This document shows positions 1-6,582 of a stretch of DNA of 7,011 nt, one piece after another. A program made the translations under genes and the position numbers. The notes under the pieces are model-generated. The model had not been told where the DNA came from, ran no database searches, and saw only the letters and a list, made by a program, of their open reading frames with translations. This stretch comes from Desulfurococcaceae archaeon. GTDB lineage: Archaea > Thermoproteota > Thermoprotei_A > Sulfolobales > Desulfurococcaceae. The stretch covers positions 1 to 7,011 of the forward strand of contig JAJHQY010000029.1 in the NCBI GenBank assembly GCA_020833085.1, given 5' to 3'. How positions within the stretch are numbered: position 1 is the first letter of the stretch; every line of letters starts with the position of its first letter.

Positions 1-659
1 GTCTACTACCAGTTCTCCTCCTACTACACGAATACACGGGTGACGTGTTAGATGCGTGCGCAGCTCCCGGAGGCAAGGCGACTTACATTGCTCAGCTCTT
101 AAAGGAGCGTGGTGGCAGAGGAGTTGTGTACGCTAACGACCTCGTACTCTACAGGCTCAAAGCTCTCATAGGACACATTATGAGAATGAGGCTCGATAAT
201 GTAGTAGTCACGTGGAGCGACGCGAGGGCTCTTAGTAGTAAATTAAAAAAGAAGTTTTACAGAGTTCTCTTAGACGCCCCGTGTAGTGGTGAGGGCAGAA
301 TCTCCATTGACCCTGGTAGAAAGAGGAGAACAAGTATTCTGGACTTGGCAATTCTCGTAAAGAGGGAGATAGAGCTACTAGCCAGTCTAATAGACGTAGT
401 TGAGCCCGGCGGGTTAATAGCGTACGTTACGTGTAGTATTGCGCCTGAAGAGAACGAGTACGTTGTCAACTACGTTATTAATGCGAAAAAGAACCTAGAA
501 GTGGTAGAGCCTCCTGTAAGACTACTAGACTACTCAAAGGGCATAGTTGAGTTTCGCAATTTAAAATTCAGTGAGAGTGTCGAGAACTGTATTAGACTCT
601 GGCCTCACAAACACGGGCTCTTCGGGTACACAATATGCCTTCTGAGAAGGAAAGACTAG
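1..659 (+). CDS. NSUN/RsmB-family RNA (cytosine-5)-methyltransferase, 3' part (5' end outside window)
   Basis: This enzyme transfers a methyl group from S-adenosylmethionine to C5 of cytosine in tRNA or rRNA. The reading frame begins at base 3 and is open to the left edge; the translation before base 45 (LLPVLLLLHEYTGD) fits the family's helix ahead of the SAM site, so the GTG at 45 is not the real start. Visible motifs are the SAM-binding LDACAAPGGK (bases 48-77), LLDAPCSGEG with a cysteine at 282-284 (motif IV), and YVTCSIAPEENE with a second cysteine at 432-434 (motif VI). This two-cysteine arrangement is the hallmark of the family: one forms the covalent adduct and the other helps release it. 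The C-terminal RLWPHKHGLFGY resembles the family's usual R-x-WPH end. The missing N-terminus would carry the rest of the RNA-binding domain. It overlaps the Nip7-like gene by 25 nt. The substrate (tRNA or rRNA) cannot be decided here. Confidence 0.93.
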   Translation, partial: LLPVLLLLHEYTGDVLDACAAPGGKATYIAQLLKERGGRGVVYANDLVLYRLKALIGHIMRMRLDNVVVTWSDARALSSKLKKKFYRVLLDAPCSGEGRISIDPGRKRRTSILDLAILVKREIELLASLIDVVEPGGLIAYVTCSIAPEENEYVVNYVINAKKNLEVVEPPVRLLDYSKGIVEFRNLKFSESVENCIRLWPHKHGLFGYTICLLRRKD

Positions 660-1162
660 AACTGAGAACCGGTAAAGCCCCGCAGAGAGTAGTAGAGAAG
701 TTCAAGTCCACTATAAGAGAGCTCTACGACGTAGACCCAGAGGAGTACATTAACCAGGGAGTTAGACTCACGTGTATAAATGACTTCTGCGCTATTCACA
801 GCGAGGAGATTAGTGCTAGAGAGCTGCGTCTAGGTGGCTTGAGAGTTATTTACGAGGGGTTGTGGCTCGGCGTCTACACTAAGAAGACAATTCTCCCCTC
901 AACTACTCTAGCTAGTAGAATACTACGAGAGCGGGGGCTTCGCTCGGCGATAATTGTGTCTGATCAGGGGGTCAGGGCTTTTCTCTACGGGAACGACATT
1001 TTACCCGAGAGCGTAATTAAGAAGTACCCCTCTAAGATCGGAATTTACACTGTAATTGACCACTCGGATAATGAGGTCATAGGGTTCTCGAAGTGGAGTA
1101 GCAGAAAGAACGTGTACGTAAACCTCTACGACGTGGGGATTTTTCTGAGAATTCTAGGGTAG
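635..1162 (+). CDS. Nip7-like PUA-domain ribosome biogenesis protein
   Basis: 175 residues, close to the roughly 180 of eukaryotic Nip7. The N-terminal half (about 1-95) matches the pre-PUA part, and the C-terminal half (about 104-173) looks like a PUA RNA-binding domain. The strongest sign is FLYGN at residues 116-120 followed by a PUA-type strand pattern ending in IYTVIDHSDNEVIGFSKW; human NIP7 has FLYGN followed by a comparable VVVYSMADIPLGFG stretch. Nip7 proteins bind RNA, act in 60S/27S pre-rRNA processing in eukaryotes, and contact RNA and the exosome in archaea. The ATG at 635 lies inside the end of the methyltransferase gene (25-nt overlap), so translation is probably coupled. No better downstream start is visible, and only a weak GGGT lies upstream. 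The stop is TAG. Another stand-alone PUA family is possible, but the length and LYGN motif favour Nip7. Confidence 0.82.
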   Translation: MPSEKERLELRTGKAPQRVVEKFKSTIRELYDVDPEEYINQGVRLTCINDFCAIHSEEISARELRLGGLRVIYEGLWLGVYTKKTILPSTTLASRILRERGLRSAIIVSDQGVRAFLYGNDILPESVIKKYPSKIGIYTVIDHSDNEVIGFSKWSSRKNVYVNLYDVGIFLRILG

Positions 1163-1948
1163 AGACACGAGTCGCTCTGCGGGAATAATCTTTTTGAGTA
1201 AGACACTCAAAATACCGGGTGCGAGTATGAGAGTGTGCCTTCTAGACCAGTCTCTGTCATTGAGAGCGCTGATAACATCTCTAACACTCTGAGGACACGC
1301 GCCTAGTACCCTGCTCGCGTAGTATACTCTCGTAAAGCCCTCATTTAAGAGAGCGCGTTCTAGGACTTCTCTACCTGAGATCTCCCCTCTAACAGCTCTG
1401 CCCGCTACATTGAGCAACCTCTCCACTTCACTACCACCGCGAACTTCTAGCTCGAGGCGCCTCAGAGAGCTAGCAACTCTACTAAGCGACTCCTGGTAAA
1501 GAGCGTAGTTAGCCTCTCCTACGCCCGCTTTCTGGTACTGTCTAACTCTACTAGACTCCCTGTTAACTAGTACTAGTAGCGCTGATACACTAATAGCTCT
1601 CTCTAGAGTGTAGTTGAAGTCTCTAATCAGCACTCCAGCTAGGTCTACTAGTGCTCGCGTATCTTCGTCGCAGTCAACCACGTAGATGTCTAGAGTTAAG
1701 TCAATGTAGTTGACAAGCTCGCGGAGCTTTCTAATACACACTAAGTAGTGTTTAAAAATCTCTCCTGTAAGCTCGTACAAGTAGAGTAGTACTGTAGCTA
1801 AACACCCAGAGAGGTTTCTGGGCGCTATGACGCTGATCCCTCTACTCCTAGACTTGGCTACTACACAGCACTCGCTACTCTGTATTTCTAAGTCTCCCGG
1901 AGTAGTGGTCAGAAATATTTCCACTATTTCTCTCAACTCTCCGTGCAA
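1154..1948 (-). CDS. Uncharacterised 264-residue protein, last gene of the minus-strand cluster
   Basis: I do not recognise this protein. Reading in its direction, it begins with a TTG at 1948-1946, supported by GAGGT at 1959-1955 six bases upstream. That start lies inside the end of the kinase gene (16-nt overlap), so expression is likely coupled. The protein has no signal peptide and no clear membrane segment. Residues about 45-80 and 98-130 are hydrophobic helical stretches. Residues 86-96 (LDIYVVDCDED) look like a beta strand ending in acidic residues. Residues 131-200 are a charged, probably helical region rich in Arg, Glu and Leu. Cysteines occur at 27, 28, 49, 71, 93 and 218, without a CxxC pattern. 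The even helical pattern, long open frame and codon use like its neighbours argue that it is real. Its stop (TAG) overlaps the end of the convergent Nip7 gene by 9 bp. Its position suggests a role linked to nucleoside or sugar phosphate metabolism, but that is inference only. Confidence 0.8.
   Translation of the reverse strand: MHGELREIVEIFLTTTPGDLEIQSSECCVVAKSRSRGISVIAPRNLSGCLATVLLYLYELTGEIFKHYLVCIRKLRELVNYIDLTLDIYVVDCDEDTRALVDLAGVLIRDFNYTLERAISVSALLVLVNRESSRVRQYQKAGVGEANYALYQESLSRVASSLRRLELEVRGGSEVERLLNVAGRAVRGEISGREVLERALLNEGFTRVYYASRVLGACPQSVRDVISALNDRDWSRRHTLILAPGILSVLLKKIIPAERLVSLP
1187..1195 (+). terminator. Possible U-rich terminator after the Nip7-like gene
   Basis: A run of five T (1191-1195) lies about 30 bases after the Nip7 stop, within the antisense of the convergent gene. 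Archaeal transcription can stop at short T runs without a hairpin, and none is seen here. The run is short, so this is a weak call. Confidence 0.25.
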
Positions 1949-2886
1949 AGTACTACCTCACTACAACTTCTCCTCTCAACGACGACTTTCTCTAACTGGA
2001 GTTCAAAGAGCTTTGAATTCCACTTCATAAAGCTACCTCTAAACCCAGTCTTGAGAGTTCCAGCTGCTAGTCCATATACTAGTGAGAGCCCCGGGTCTTT
2101 AGACTCGAGGTATTTCGCGTTAAAGAGCGCGTTGAAAGCGTCGCCGGCACCAGTAGTGTCTACTACTCTCTTGATGGGCTCTGCGTAGCCACTATAACAC
2201 TGACTCTGCGTTAGTACTACTGCACCTTTACCTCCTCGCTTAATAACGAGAACGCTCAGTCCATACTTGAAGAACTTGTCTACACTTAGAGCTCTGAACT
2301 GCGCGCAGAAGCTCTGCTCATTGAGAAAGAGGGTGTGAGTGTGTTTCAGCGCCTTAACGAGTAGATCACTACTCCACTCAGCTACATAGCCTCCCGGGTC
2401 AAGTGTAGTCACAATGCCCTCTCTACTCCCAAGTTCCAGAAAGCCTAATGCCGCATCGGGCTTAACGCTAGCCACGTGTAGAAGGTGGGCTCCTCTCAGC
2501 AGGCTCGGCTCGAGATCACTCGGCTTCAGCTCCTCGTTCACACCCGGAAACTTGATCATTGTTCTCTCGCCGCTCTTATCAACGAGTACTACTACTACTC
2601 CAGGCGCCCCCTCTACTAGCTTTACGCTCTCTACTCTGACTCCGTACTGCTTAATCTTCTCGAGAACTTTACGTGCAAGCACGTGGCTAGAAGCTCTCGC
2701 AACTAAGTAGACTCTGTGACCGTACTGCGCAACTGTAACTGCGTAATTTAGAGCGGCTCCTCCTGGGCGTATTTTGAGGCTATTAGCGAGTACGGTATCC
2801 CCTATTTGAGGGGGCTTCTCAGTGTAGAGTGTTATGTCTATATTCACGTTACCAACAGCTATGTGGGTATATACTATGGTGTTCAC
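1933..2886 (-). CDS. PfkB/ribokinase-family carbohydrate or nucleoside kinase
   Basis: 317 residues, a normal length for the family. It phosphorylates a sugar, nucleoside or sugar phosphate using ATP or ADP. Signatures in order are GNVNID (12-17) in the first substrate-binding strand; PGGAALNYA (41-49), the PfkB glycine pair; DPGG (163-166); LNEQ (188-191), the N-x-x-E-like region; VIKRGGKGA (214-222); and DTTGAGDAF (243-251), PfkB signature 2 with the anion hole and catalytic base Asp249. The GTG start (2886-2884) overlaps the TGA stop of uridine phosphorylase as GTGA, which indicates tight translational coupling. The 3' end overlaps the next gene by 16 nt. The pairing with a nucleoside phosphorylase suggests ribose-1-phosphate, ribose or a nucleoside as substrate. 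The sequence alone cannot choose among these; some archaea use a PfkB-type ADP-dependent ribose-1-phosphate kinase in nucleoside breakdown. Confidence 0.92.
   Translation of the reverse strand: MNTIVYTHIAVGNVNIDITLYTEKPPQIGDTVLANSLKIRPGGAALNYAVTVAQYGHRVYLVARASSHVLARKVLEKIKQYGVRVESVKLVEGAPGVVVVLVDKSGERTMIKFPGVNEELKPSDLEPSLLRGAHLLHVASVKPDAALGFLELGSREGIVTTLDPGGYVAEWSSDLLVKALKHTHTLFLNEQSFCAQFRALSVDKFFKYGLSVLVIKRGGKGAVVLTQSQCYSGYAEPIKRVVDTTGAGDAFNALFNAKYLESKDPGLSLVYGLAAGTLKTGFRGSFMKWNSKLFELQLEKVVVERRSCSEVVLCTES
1955..1959 (-). promoter_or_regulatory. Ribosome-binding site for the TTG start of the 264-residue protein
   Basis: GAGGT on the minus strand, six bases before the TTG at 1948-1946 and inside the end of the kinase gene. 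It supports a start within the upstream gene rather than a later one. Confidence 0.6.
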
Positions 2887-3725
2887 CTTCTCGTCGACTT
2901 GAGGATGTCTACTGTAATGTACTTCTTTCCACGCCTCTCCTTCTCGCTATCCCACTCACTGAGGATTTTCACGGCCTCATTAGCGACTCTAATAGCGTCC
3001 TCTACTCCAGCACCCGGCTTGAATTCGTCTGTTTCTCTGTTGGCAATAGCCGCGCAGACAGCGCCTGCTCGCAAGCCGTATATGTTGGAGAGCACGAATA
3101 TAACTGAAGCCTCCATTTCGAAGTTTAAAACATTCATACTCCTCAAGTACTCGATTAGCCCTCTCTGGAAGGGTGGTAAGTAGTCTCTGAAACCCGGCCT
3201 CTCCTGCCCAACGTAAAAGCTGTCACTACTCGCCGTTAACCCCACGTGGTAGTTAACGCCGAGAGTCTCCGCGGCTTCTATTAGCGCGAGGACTACCTCG
3301 AAGCTAGCTACTGCGGGGTATTCCGGAATAGCGTAGTGTCTACTAGTACCCTCGAGCCTAACAGCCCCCGTGGAGATGACGAGATCTCCTATTCTAATAT
3401 CCCTTCTTAGAGCCCCCGTAGTCCCCACTCTTATAAAGGTATCAGCACCGCACCTAGCGAGCTCCTCGACAGCTATCGCGGTGGAGGGGGCTCCAATACC
3501 AGTACTGGTAGCAGATATGAAGACGCCCTTGTAGTACCCGCTGTAAGTTACAAATTCCCTGTGTGAGGCGACGTGCCACGCTTTGTCCCAGTACTTCGCT
3601 ATTAGTGGAACTCTCTCTGGATCCCCGGGGAGGAGTACGTATCGACTCACATCCCCCCTCTTGATCATTAAGTGATACTGTAACCCCTCACCCAGCTCGG
3701 CGCGCCTAGCTGAGTACGAGGACAT
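2883..3725 (-). CDS. udp: Uridine phosphorylase (NP-I nucleoside phosphorylase family)
   Basis: Cleaves uridine with phosphate to uracil and ribose-1-phosphate in the cytoplasm, usually as a hexamer. The 280 residues follow E. coli Udp closely. His18 corresponds to the ribose-binding His8. GDPER (34-38) and RVGTTGA (99-105) form the phosphate site, with Arg38, Arg99 and Thr102. The stretch STGIGAPSTAIAVEELA (74-90) is near-identical to the bacterial enzyme. SSDSFYVGQER (166-176) carries Gln174 and Arg176, equivalent to the uracil-binding Gln166 and Arg168, which purine phosphorylases lack. NFEMEAS (201-207) supplies the ribose-binding Met204 and Glu205. The basic C-terminal tail of about 20 residues extends past the core. 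The ATG start at 3725-3723 has a GGGGAG about 8 bases upstream. It follows the phosphodiesterase gene by 47 bp with no TATA-like element seen, so co-transcription is likely. Confidence 0.95.
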   Translation of the reverse strand: MSSYSARRAELGEGLQYHLMIKRGDVSRYVLLPGDPERVPLIAKYWDKAWHVASHREFVTYSGYYKGVFISATSTGIGAPSTAIAVEELARCGADTFIRVGTTGALRRDIRIGDLVISTGAVRLEGTSRHYAIPEYPAVASFEVVLALIEAAETLGVNYHVGLTASSDSFYVGQERPGFRDYLPPFQRGLIEYLRSMNVLNFEMEASVIFVLSNIYGLRAGAVCAAIANRETDEFKPGAGVEDAIRVANEAVKILSEWDSEKERRGKKYITVDILKSTRR

Positions 3726-3772
3726 AACAGACTCTCCCCGCGCGTGCTCTGAACCTTCTACTTAGAGTCCAC

Positions 3773-4288
3773 CTAGATAATATAGACTTCTGCCTCAAGG
3801 CTCTTGAGGTCTAGAAGAGCGTAAGAGGACTTGCCAGTTATGTACCCGCAGGCCTCGCCGGGGTTTAATATGAGTTTTCCGTTAGTTTTCCTCACGTCTA
3901 CTTTGTGGGTATGACCGTAGAGAACAACGTCTACGTCTAGACTCGAAGCCCACGCATTTACGAGTTTAACTGTGTCTTCGACGCTTCCGTACCCGTGAAC
4001 TAGGAGAACTCTCCTCCCGGAGACCTCAATAATTGAAGGCTCTACTCTAAACGTCCAGTTGTACTGTGTAAAAAGCCTTAGCAACTGGTAGACGTCTCCG
4101 TCGTTGTTACCCTTAATTCCCACTACTGGCACGTCTCCAACTAGATCTCTCAGTAACCTAATTGTAAAGGGGCTTATGAAGTCCCCTAAGTGAAAGAGTA
4201 GTTGAATTCTGTGTGAGAGTAGTTCTCTCAGAGTCCTCTTCAAAGCCTCTAAGTTGTCGTGACTATCACTAATTACGCCTACTAGCAA
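3773..4288 (-). CDS. MJ0936/YfcE-type metallophosphoesterase
   Basis: A small (171 residues) two-metal calcineurin-fold phosphodiesterase; relatives hydrolyse model phosphodiesters and probably small phosphoesters or cyclic nucleotides. All metal-binding motifs are present: SDSHD (7-11, Asp8 and His10), LGDF (34-37, Asp36), KGNNDGD (59-65, Asn61), LVHG (96-99, His98) and YGHTHK (124-129, His126 and His128). NPGE at 142-145 replaces the common NPGS. The start must be TTG (4288-4286): the codon immediately before it in frame is TAG, and a GAGG (4300-4297) sits 8 bases upstream. It lies 35 bp downstream of the Hsp20 stop and 47 bp upstream of uridine phosphorylase, all in the same direction. The physiological substrate is unknown; the location in a nucleoside cluster would fit a nucleotide-derived phosphoester, but this is inference. 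Confidence 0.93.
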   Translation of the reverse strand: MLVGVISDSHDNLEALKRTLRELLSHRIQLLFHLGDFISPFTIRLLRDLVGDVPVVGIKGNNDGDVYQLLRLFTQYNWTFRVEPSIIEVSGRRVLLVHGYGSVEDTVKLVNAWASSLDVDVVLYGHTHKVDVRKTNGKLILNPGEACGYITGKSSYALLDLKSLEAEVYII

Positions 4289-4296
4289 CTAGCTTT

Positions 4297-4300
4297 CCTC
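4297..4300 (-). promoter_or_regulatory. Ribosome-binding site fixing a TTG start of the phosphodiesterase
   Basis: GAGG on the minus strand lies eight bases before the TTG at 4288-4286. With an in-frame TAG directly before that TTG, it decides the start codon. Confidence 0.65.
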
Positions 4301-4323
4301 GCATCTCTCTGTTTCTCAGCCTA

Positions 4324-4890
4324 CTACACTCGAACACCTGGAACTCCGCGCCCTGCTTTCTTCAACCTCACTTCGAGAACTCCGTTCTTATACGTCATTT
4401 TCAGGGACGAGGGGTCTACTCTCGCCGGCAAGTCTACTTCCTTGTAGTACCTCCTATCGCTGTCACTGCCACTAATTATAAGTGTCCTCTCGTCCTCCAA
4501 GACCTTAACACTTATTTTATCCTTCTCTACACCGGGCATCTCCGCGACAACTACTATTTCATCGTCTCTCTCAAAGACGTCTACGAGAGGCTCGCGCTCC
4601 TCGACAATAACAGCCTTCTCTCCTCTTCTACGCGGAACGTTTCCAAATTCACGTATTATTGGCCTTCCATCAGGACCTATTGTTATACTGAAACCATAAA
4701 CATACGTCTTAGCTCCTCTCTTCTCGAGCTCTCTAGTAATGTCTCTTAAATCTTGAGCTGTCAGCTCACTGAACCTCTTCATTATCTCCTCGAAGAACCT
4801 ATCTATCTCCTCGAACATCCTCCTGATCTCGTCAGCCCCGAAAAACTCCTCCCAGAATCTCCTCCTCCGCCTCCACCACTCATCGCTCAC
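4324..4890 (-). CDS. hsp20: Small heat shock protein, Hsp20/alpha-crystallin family
   Basis: An ATP-independent holdase that binds unfolding proteins as a large oligomer. The alpha-crystallin domain covers about residues 100-178: it opens with PLVDVFERDDEIVVVAEMPG (101-120) and closes with YKNGVLEVRL (167-176), the family's conserved N-G-V-L-E strand. The C-terminus ends abruptly with VRV (186-188), a V-x-V version of the IxI/V motif used to dock onto neighbouring subunits, with no extension beyond it. The N-terminal region (about 1-99) is long: it has an aromatic, strongly basic and acidic helix (WW, five consecutive Arg at 7-11, then FWEEFF), and GFSITIGPDGRP (66-77), seen in archaeal relatives. 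The GTG start (4890-4888) is supported by AGGGGTG (4904-4898) seven bases upstream; no in-frame ATG is found close by. It heads the minus-strand cluster and diverges from yjbQ. Confidence 0.95.
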   Translation of the reverse strand: MSDEWWRRRRRFWEEFFGADEIRRMFEEIDRFFEEIMKRFSELTAQDLRDITRELEKRGAKTYVYGFSITIGPDGRPIIREFGNVPRRRGEKAVIVEEREPLVDVFERDDEIVVVAEMPGVEKDKISVKVLEDERTLIISGSDSDRRYYKEVDLPARVDPSSLKMTYKNGVLEVRLKKAGRGVPGVRV

Positions 4891-4937
4891 GAAAATACAC
4901 CCCTACTTTGCCCGATAAGTGCTAATTCGAAATAATC

Positions 4938-4949
4938 CTTAAAATATAC
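4938..4949. promoter_or_regulatory. TATA-like element, possibly shared by the divergent hsp20 and yjbQ genes
   Basis: The string CTTAAAATATAC lies in the only sizeable intergenic gap. Read on the plus strand, a TATA box here would place transcription start near 4968-4971, just ahead of the yjbQ ribosome-binding site. Read on the minus strand (GTATATTTTAAG), it would start near 4915-4918 and give hsp20 a leader of about 25-28 nt. A purine-rich BRE is not obvious on either side, so direction and exact start are inferred. No inverted repeat clear enough to call a heat-shock operator was seen. Confidence 0.5.
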
Positions 4950-4970
4950 ACTCTCAAGTCTCCTTATAGT

Positions 4971-4978
4971 GGAGGTGA
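4971..4978 (+). promoter_or_regulatory. Strong ribosome-binding site of yjbQ
   Basis: GGAGGTGA, a near-perfect complement to the archaeal 16S rRNA 3' end, lies seven bases before the ATG at 4986. It fixes the yjbQ start and is the strongest Shine-Dalgarno motif I noticed in the window. Confidence 0.85.
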
Positions 4979-4985
4979 CTTAAGC

Positions 4986-5405
4986 ATGGTTAAAGTCTAC
5001 TATGAGGTCATTAAGTTAACTACTACTACTCGATTTCAACTCCTAGACATAACTAGCGGTGTTGAGGATGTCGTTAAAAAATCCGGTGTAAAGAACGGCC
5101 TAGTACTCATTCACGCCCCGCACGCTACTGCCAGTATTATTGTTAACGAGCACGAGCCAGGCCTTCTAGACGACATAATTGAGAAAGTCAAAGAGCTCAC
5201 CGAGCCCGGTAGCTCTAAGTGGAAACACAACATGATCGACGATAACGCCCACGCGCACATAGGCTCAGCGCTGTTTGGCTCGACTCGAGTATTCCCTGTA
5301 GTAAATGGGAGAATTGTGAGGGGTACTTGGCAAAACATATTCCTACTAGAAATGGACGGGCCGCGCTCCCTGAGAGAAGTAGTAGTAATGGTTATGGGTG
5401 AGTAG
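4986..5405 (+). CDS. yjbQ: YjbQ / UPF0047 family protein (thiamine-phosphate-synthase-like)
   Basis: 139 residues, the usual length of this very widely conserved family. Bacterial YjbQ has a weak thiamine-phosphate synthase activity, but its true role is unsettled. Conserved elements are HATASI (46-51), [11 protein letters not shown] (54-64), the H-x4-D-x-NAHAHIG segment (His81 to Gly93) with the clustered histidines thought to bind a metal or anion, and [15 protein letters not shown] (113-127). The fold is a trimeric beta-barrel. The ATG at 4986 is preceded by GGAGGTGA. Its end overlaps or abuts the nicotinate phosphoribosyltransferase gene, so the two are probably co-translated; that pairs it with cofactor metabolism. 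It diverges from hsp20 across a 95-bp gap. Confidence 0.94.
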   Translation: MVKVYYEVIKLTTTTRFQLLDITSGVEDVVKKSGVKNGLVLIHAPHATASIIVNEHEPGLLDDIIEKVKELTEPGSSKWKHNMIDDNAHAHIGSALFGSTRVFPVVNGRIVRGTWQNIFLLEMDGPRSLREVVVMVMGE

Positions 5406-6582
5406 AGTGAGACTCTACATTGCGAGTGAAGAAGACATTCTCAGTGGTTTAGTCACAGACGTGTACTTTGTAAGGACGCGCGACATTCTGAGAGCTAAGA
5501 ACATTAGAAAGAAAGTCCGCATGGAATTCCACGTCGTTAAACTACCAAAGAACTATGAGTGGGCCGTGTTTGCCGGTCTAGAAGAAGCTCTATGCGTCTT
5601 GAGGGGTAAGCCAGTCACAGTTTACGCCATGCCAGAGGGCACTCTCTTTAAGCCTGGAGAGCCCCTCATGATAATTGAAGGCTACTACGACGACTTCGCA
5701 GTATACGAGACCGCTCTACTTGGAATTCTCAGACACTACTCCAGTGTGGCCACTAAAGCGGCTCGTATAAAGAGACTCGCTATGAATAAAACCGTGCTCT
5801 TCTTCGGGCTTAGAGCCGCACACCCCGCAATAGCCCCTATGCTGGACCGGGCTGCATATATAGGAGGCGTAGACGCCGTCTCTGGAGTAGCGAGCTCGAA
5901 GTACCTTGGACTCAGACCACAAGGTACAATGCCACACGCTCTCATAATAGTATTTGGCAATCAAGTTGAGGCGTGGAAGGCGTTTGACGAAGTCGTGGAG
6001 CCCAGCGTCCCCCGGATAATGCTCGTTGACACTTTCTACGACGAGAGAGAAGAGGCCCTCATGGCGGCTAAGCTACTCGGCGAGAGGCTGTACGGAGTGA
6101 GACTCGACACTCCAAGTAGTAGGAGGGGTAGTATGCGCTTAATAGTCGAGGAAGTGCGGTGGACACTAGATATCCACGGCTACAAGAACGTAAAGATCGT
6201 CGTGAGCGGGGGTATTGATGAGAAGGAAATTGTAGAGTTGAGGGATATTGTCGACGCGTTTGGCGTGGGTACGAGCATAGCCATGCCTCCAAGTGTAGAC
6301 ATTAGTGCCGACATTGTAGAGGTATTTGAAGACGGCGCGTGGAAGCCTGTGACTAAGAGAGGCAAGCTACCAGGGGCTAAGCAAGTCTACAGGAAGAGGC
6401 CTGGGTTAAATGACATAGTAACACTACTCGAAAAACCCGGCGACATACCAGATGGCTACACTCCACTACTGAGAAAGTATATTGATAATGGCGAGCTAGT
6501 TGAAAGCCTCCCGGACATTAACAGTATAAGAAACTACGTTCTAGAGCAGCTCAGAGAGGTCCCGGAGCCGAGAGTAGAGTGA
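5398..6582 (+). CDS. pncB: Nicotinate phosphoribosyltransferase
   Basis: Joins nicotinate to PRPP to give nicotinate mononucleotide, the entry step of NAD salvage (Preiss-Handler route). The 394 residues match the short archaeal form, such as the Thermoplasma enzyme of about 390. Motifs: [12 protein letters not shown] (16-27), typical of the family N-terminus; [13 protein letters not shown] (171-183), with the catalytic/phosphorylated His180; LVDTFYD (209-215); [12 protein letters not shown] (233-244); VVSGGID (268-274); and FGVGTSI (288-294), which builds the phosphate-binding side of the barrel. The C-terminal portion (about 320-394) is a small separate region. The GTG at 5398 gives an 8-nt overlap with yjbQ. 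A second in-frame GTG at 5407 has GGGTGA five bases ahead of it and gives a one-base gap, so the start is uncertain by three residues. The TGA stop overlaps the next gene as GTGA. Confidence 0.94.
   Translation: MSRVRLYIASEEDILSGLVTDVYFVRTRDILRAKNIRKKVRMEFHVVKLPKNYEWAVFAGLEEALCVLRGKPVTVYAMPEGTLFKPGEPLMIIEGYYDDFAVYETALLGILRHYSSVATKAARIKRLAMNKTVLFFGLRAAHPAIAPMLDRAAYIGGVDAVSGVASSKYLGLRPQGTMPHALIIVFGNQVEAWKAFDEVVEPSVPRIMLVDTFYDEREEALMAAKLLGERLYGVRLDTPSSRRGSMRLIVEEVRWTLDIHGYKNVKIVVSGGIDEKEIVELRDIVDAFGVGTSIAMPPSVDISADIVEVFEDGAWKPVTKRGKLPGAKQVYRKRPGLNDIVTLLEKPGDIPDGYTPLLRKYIDNGELVESLPDINSIRNYVLEQLREVPEPRVE

Noticed and set aside
45..47. GTG as start of the RNA methyltransferase
   Set aside because: The frame is open upstream to the left edge and the translation there fits the family, so this codon is internal.
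2583..2602. ACT/GTA trinucleotide runs here and at 5020-5032 and 5377-5390
   Set aside because: They encode Val or Thr runs inside conserved proteins and reflect codon preference, not a microsatellite.
2414..2710. Plus-strand frame of 98 codons
   Set aside because: It lies antisense within the kinase gene, has low-complexity Ser/Thr/Leu-rich translation and no family motif.
2806..3183. Two overlapping plus-strand frames of 125 and 92 codons
   Set aside because: Antisense to the udp/kinase junction, which carries strong family motifs in the minus direction.
5716..5964. Minus-strand frames opposite pncB
   Set aside because: Mirror images of a conserved coding region, with no motif or start signal.
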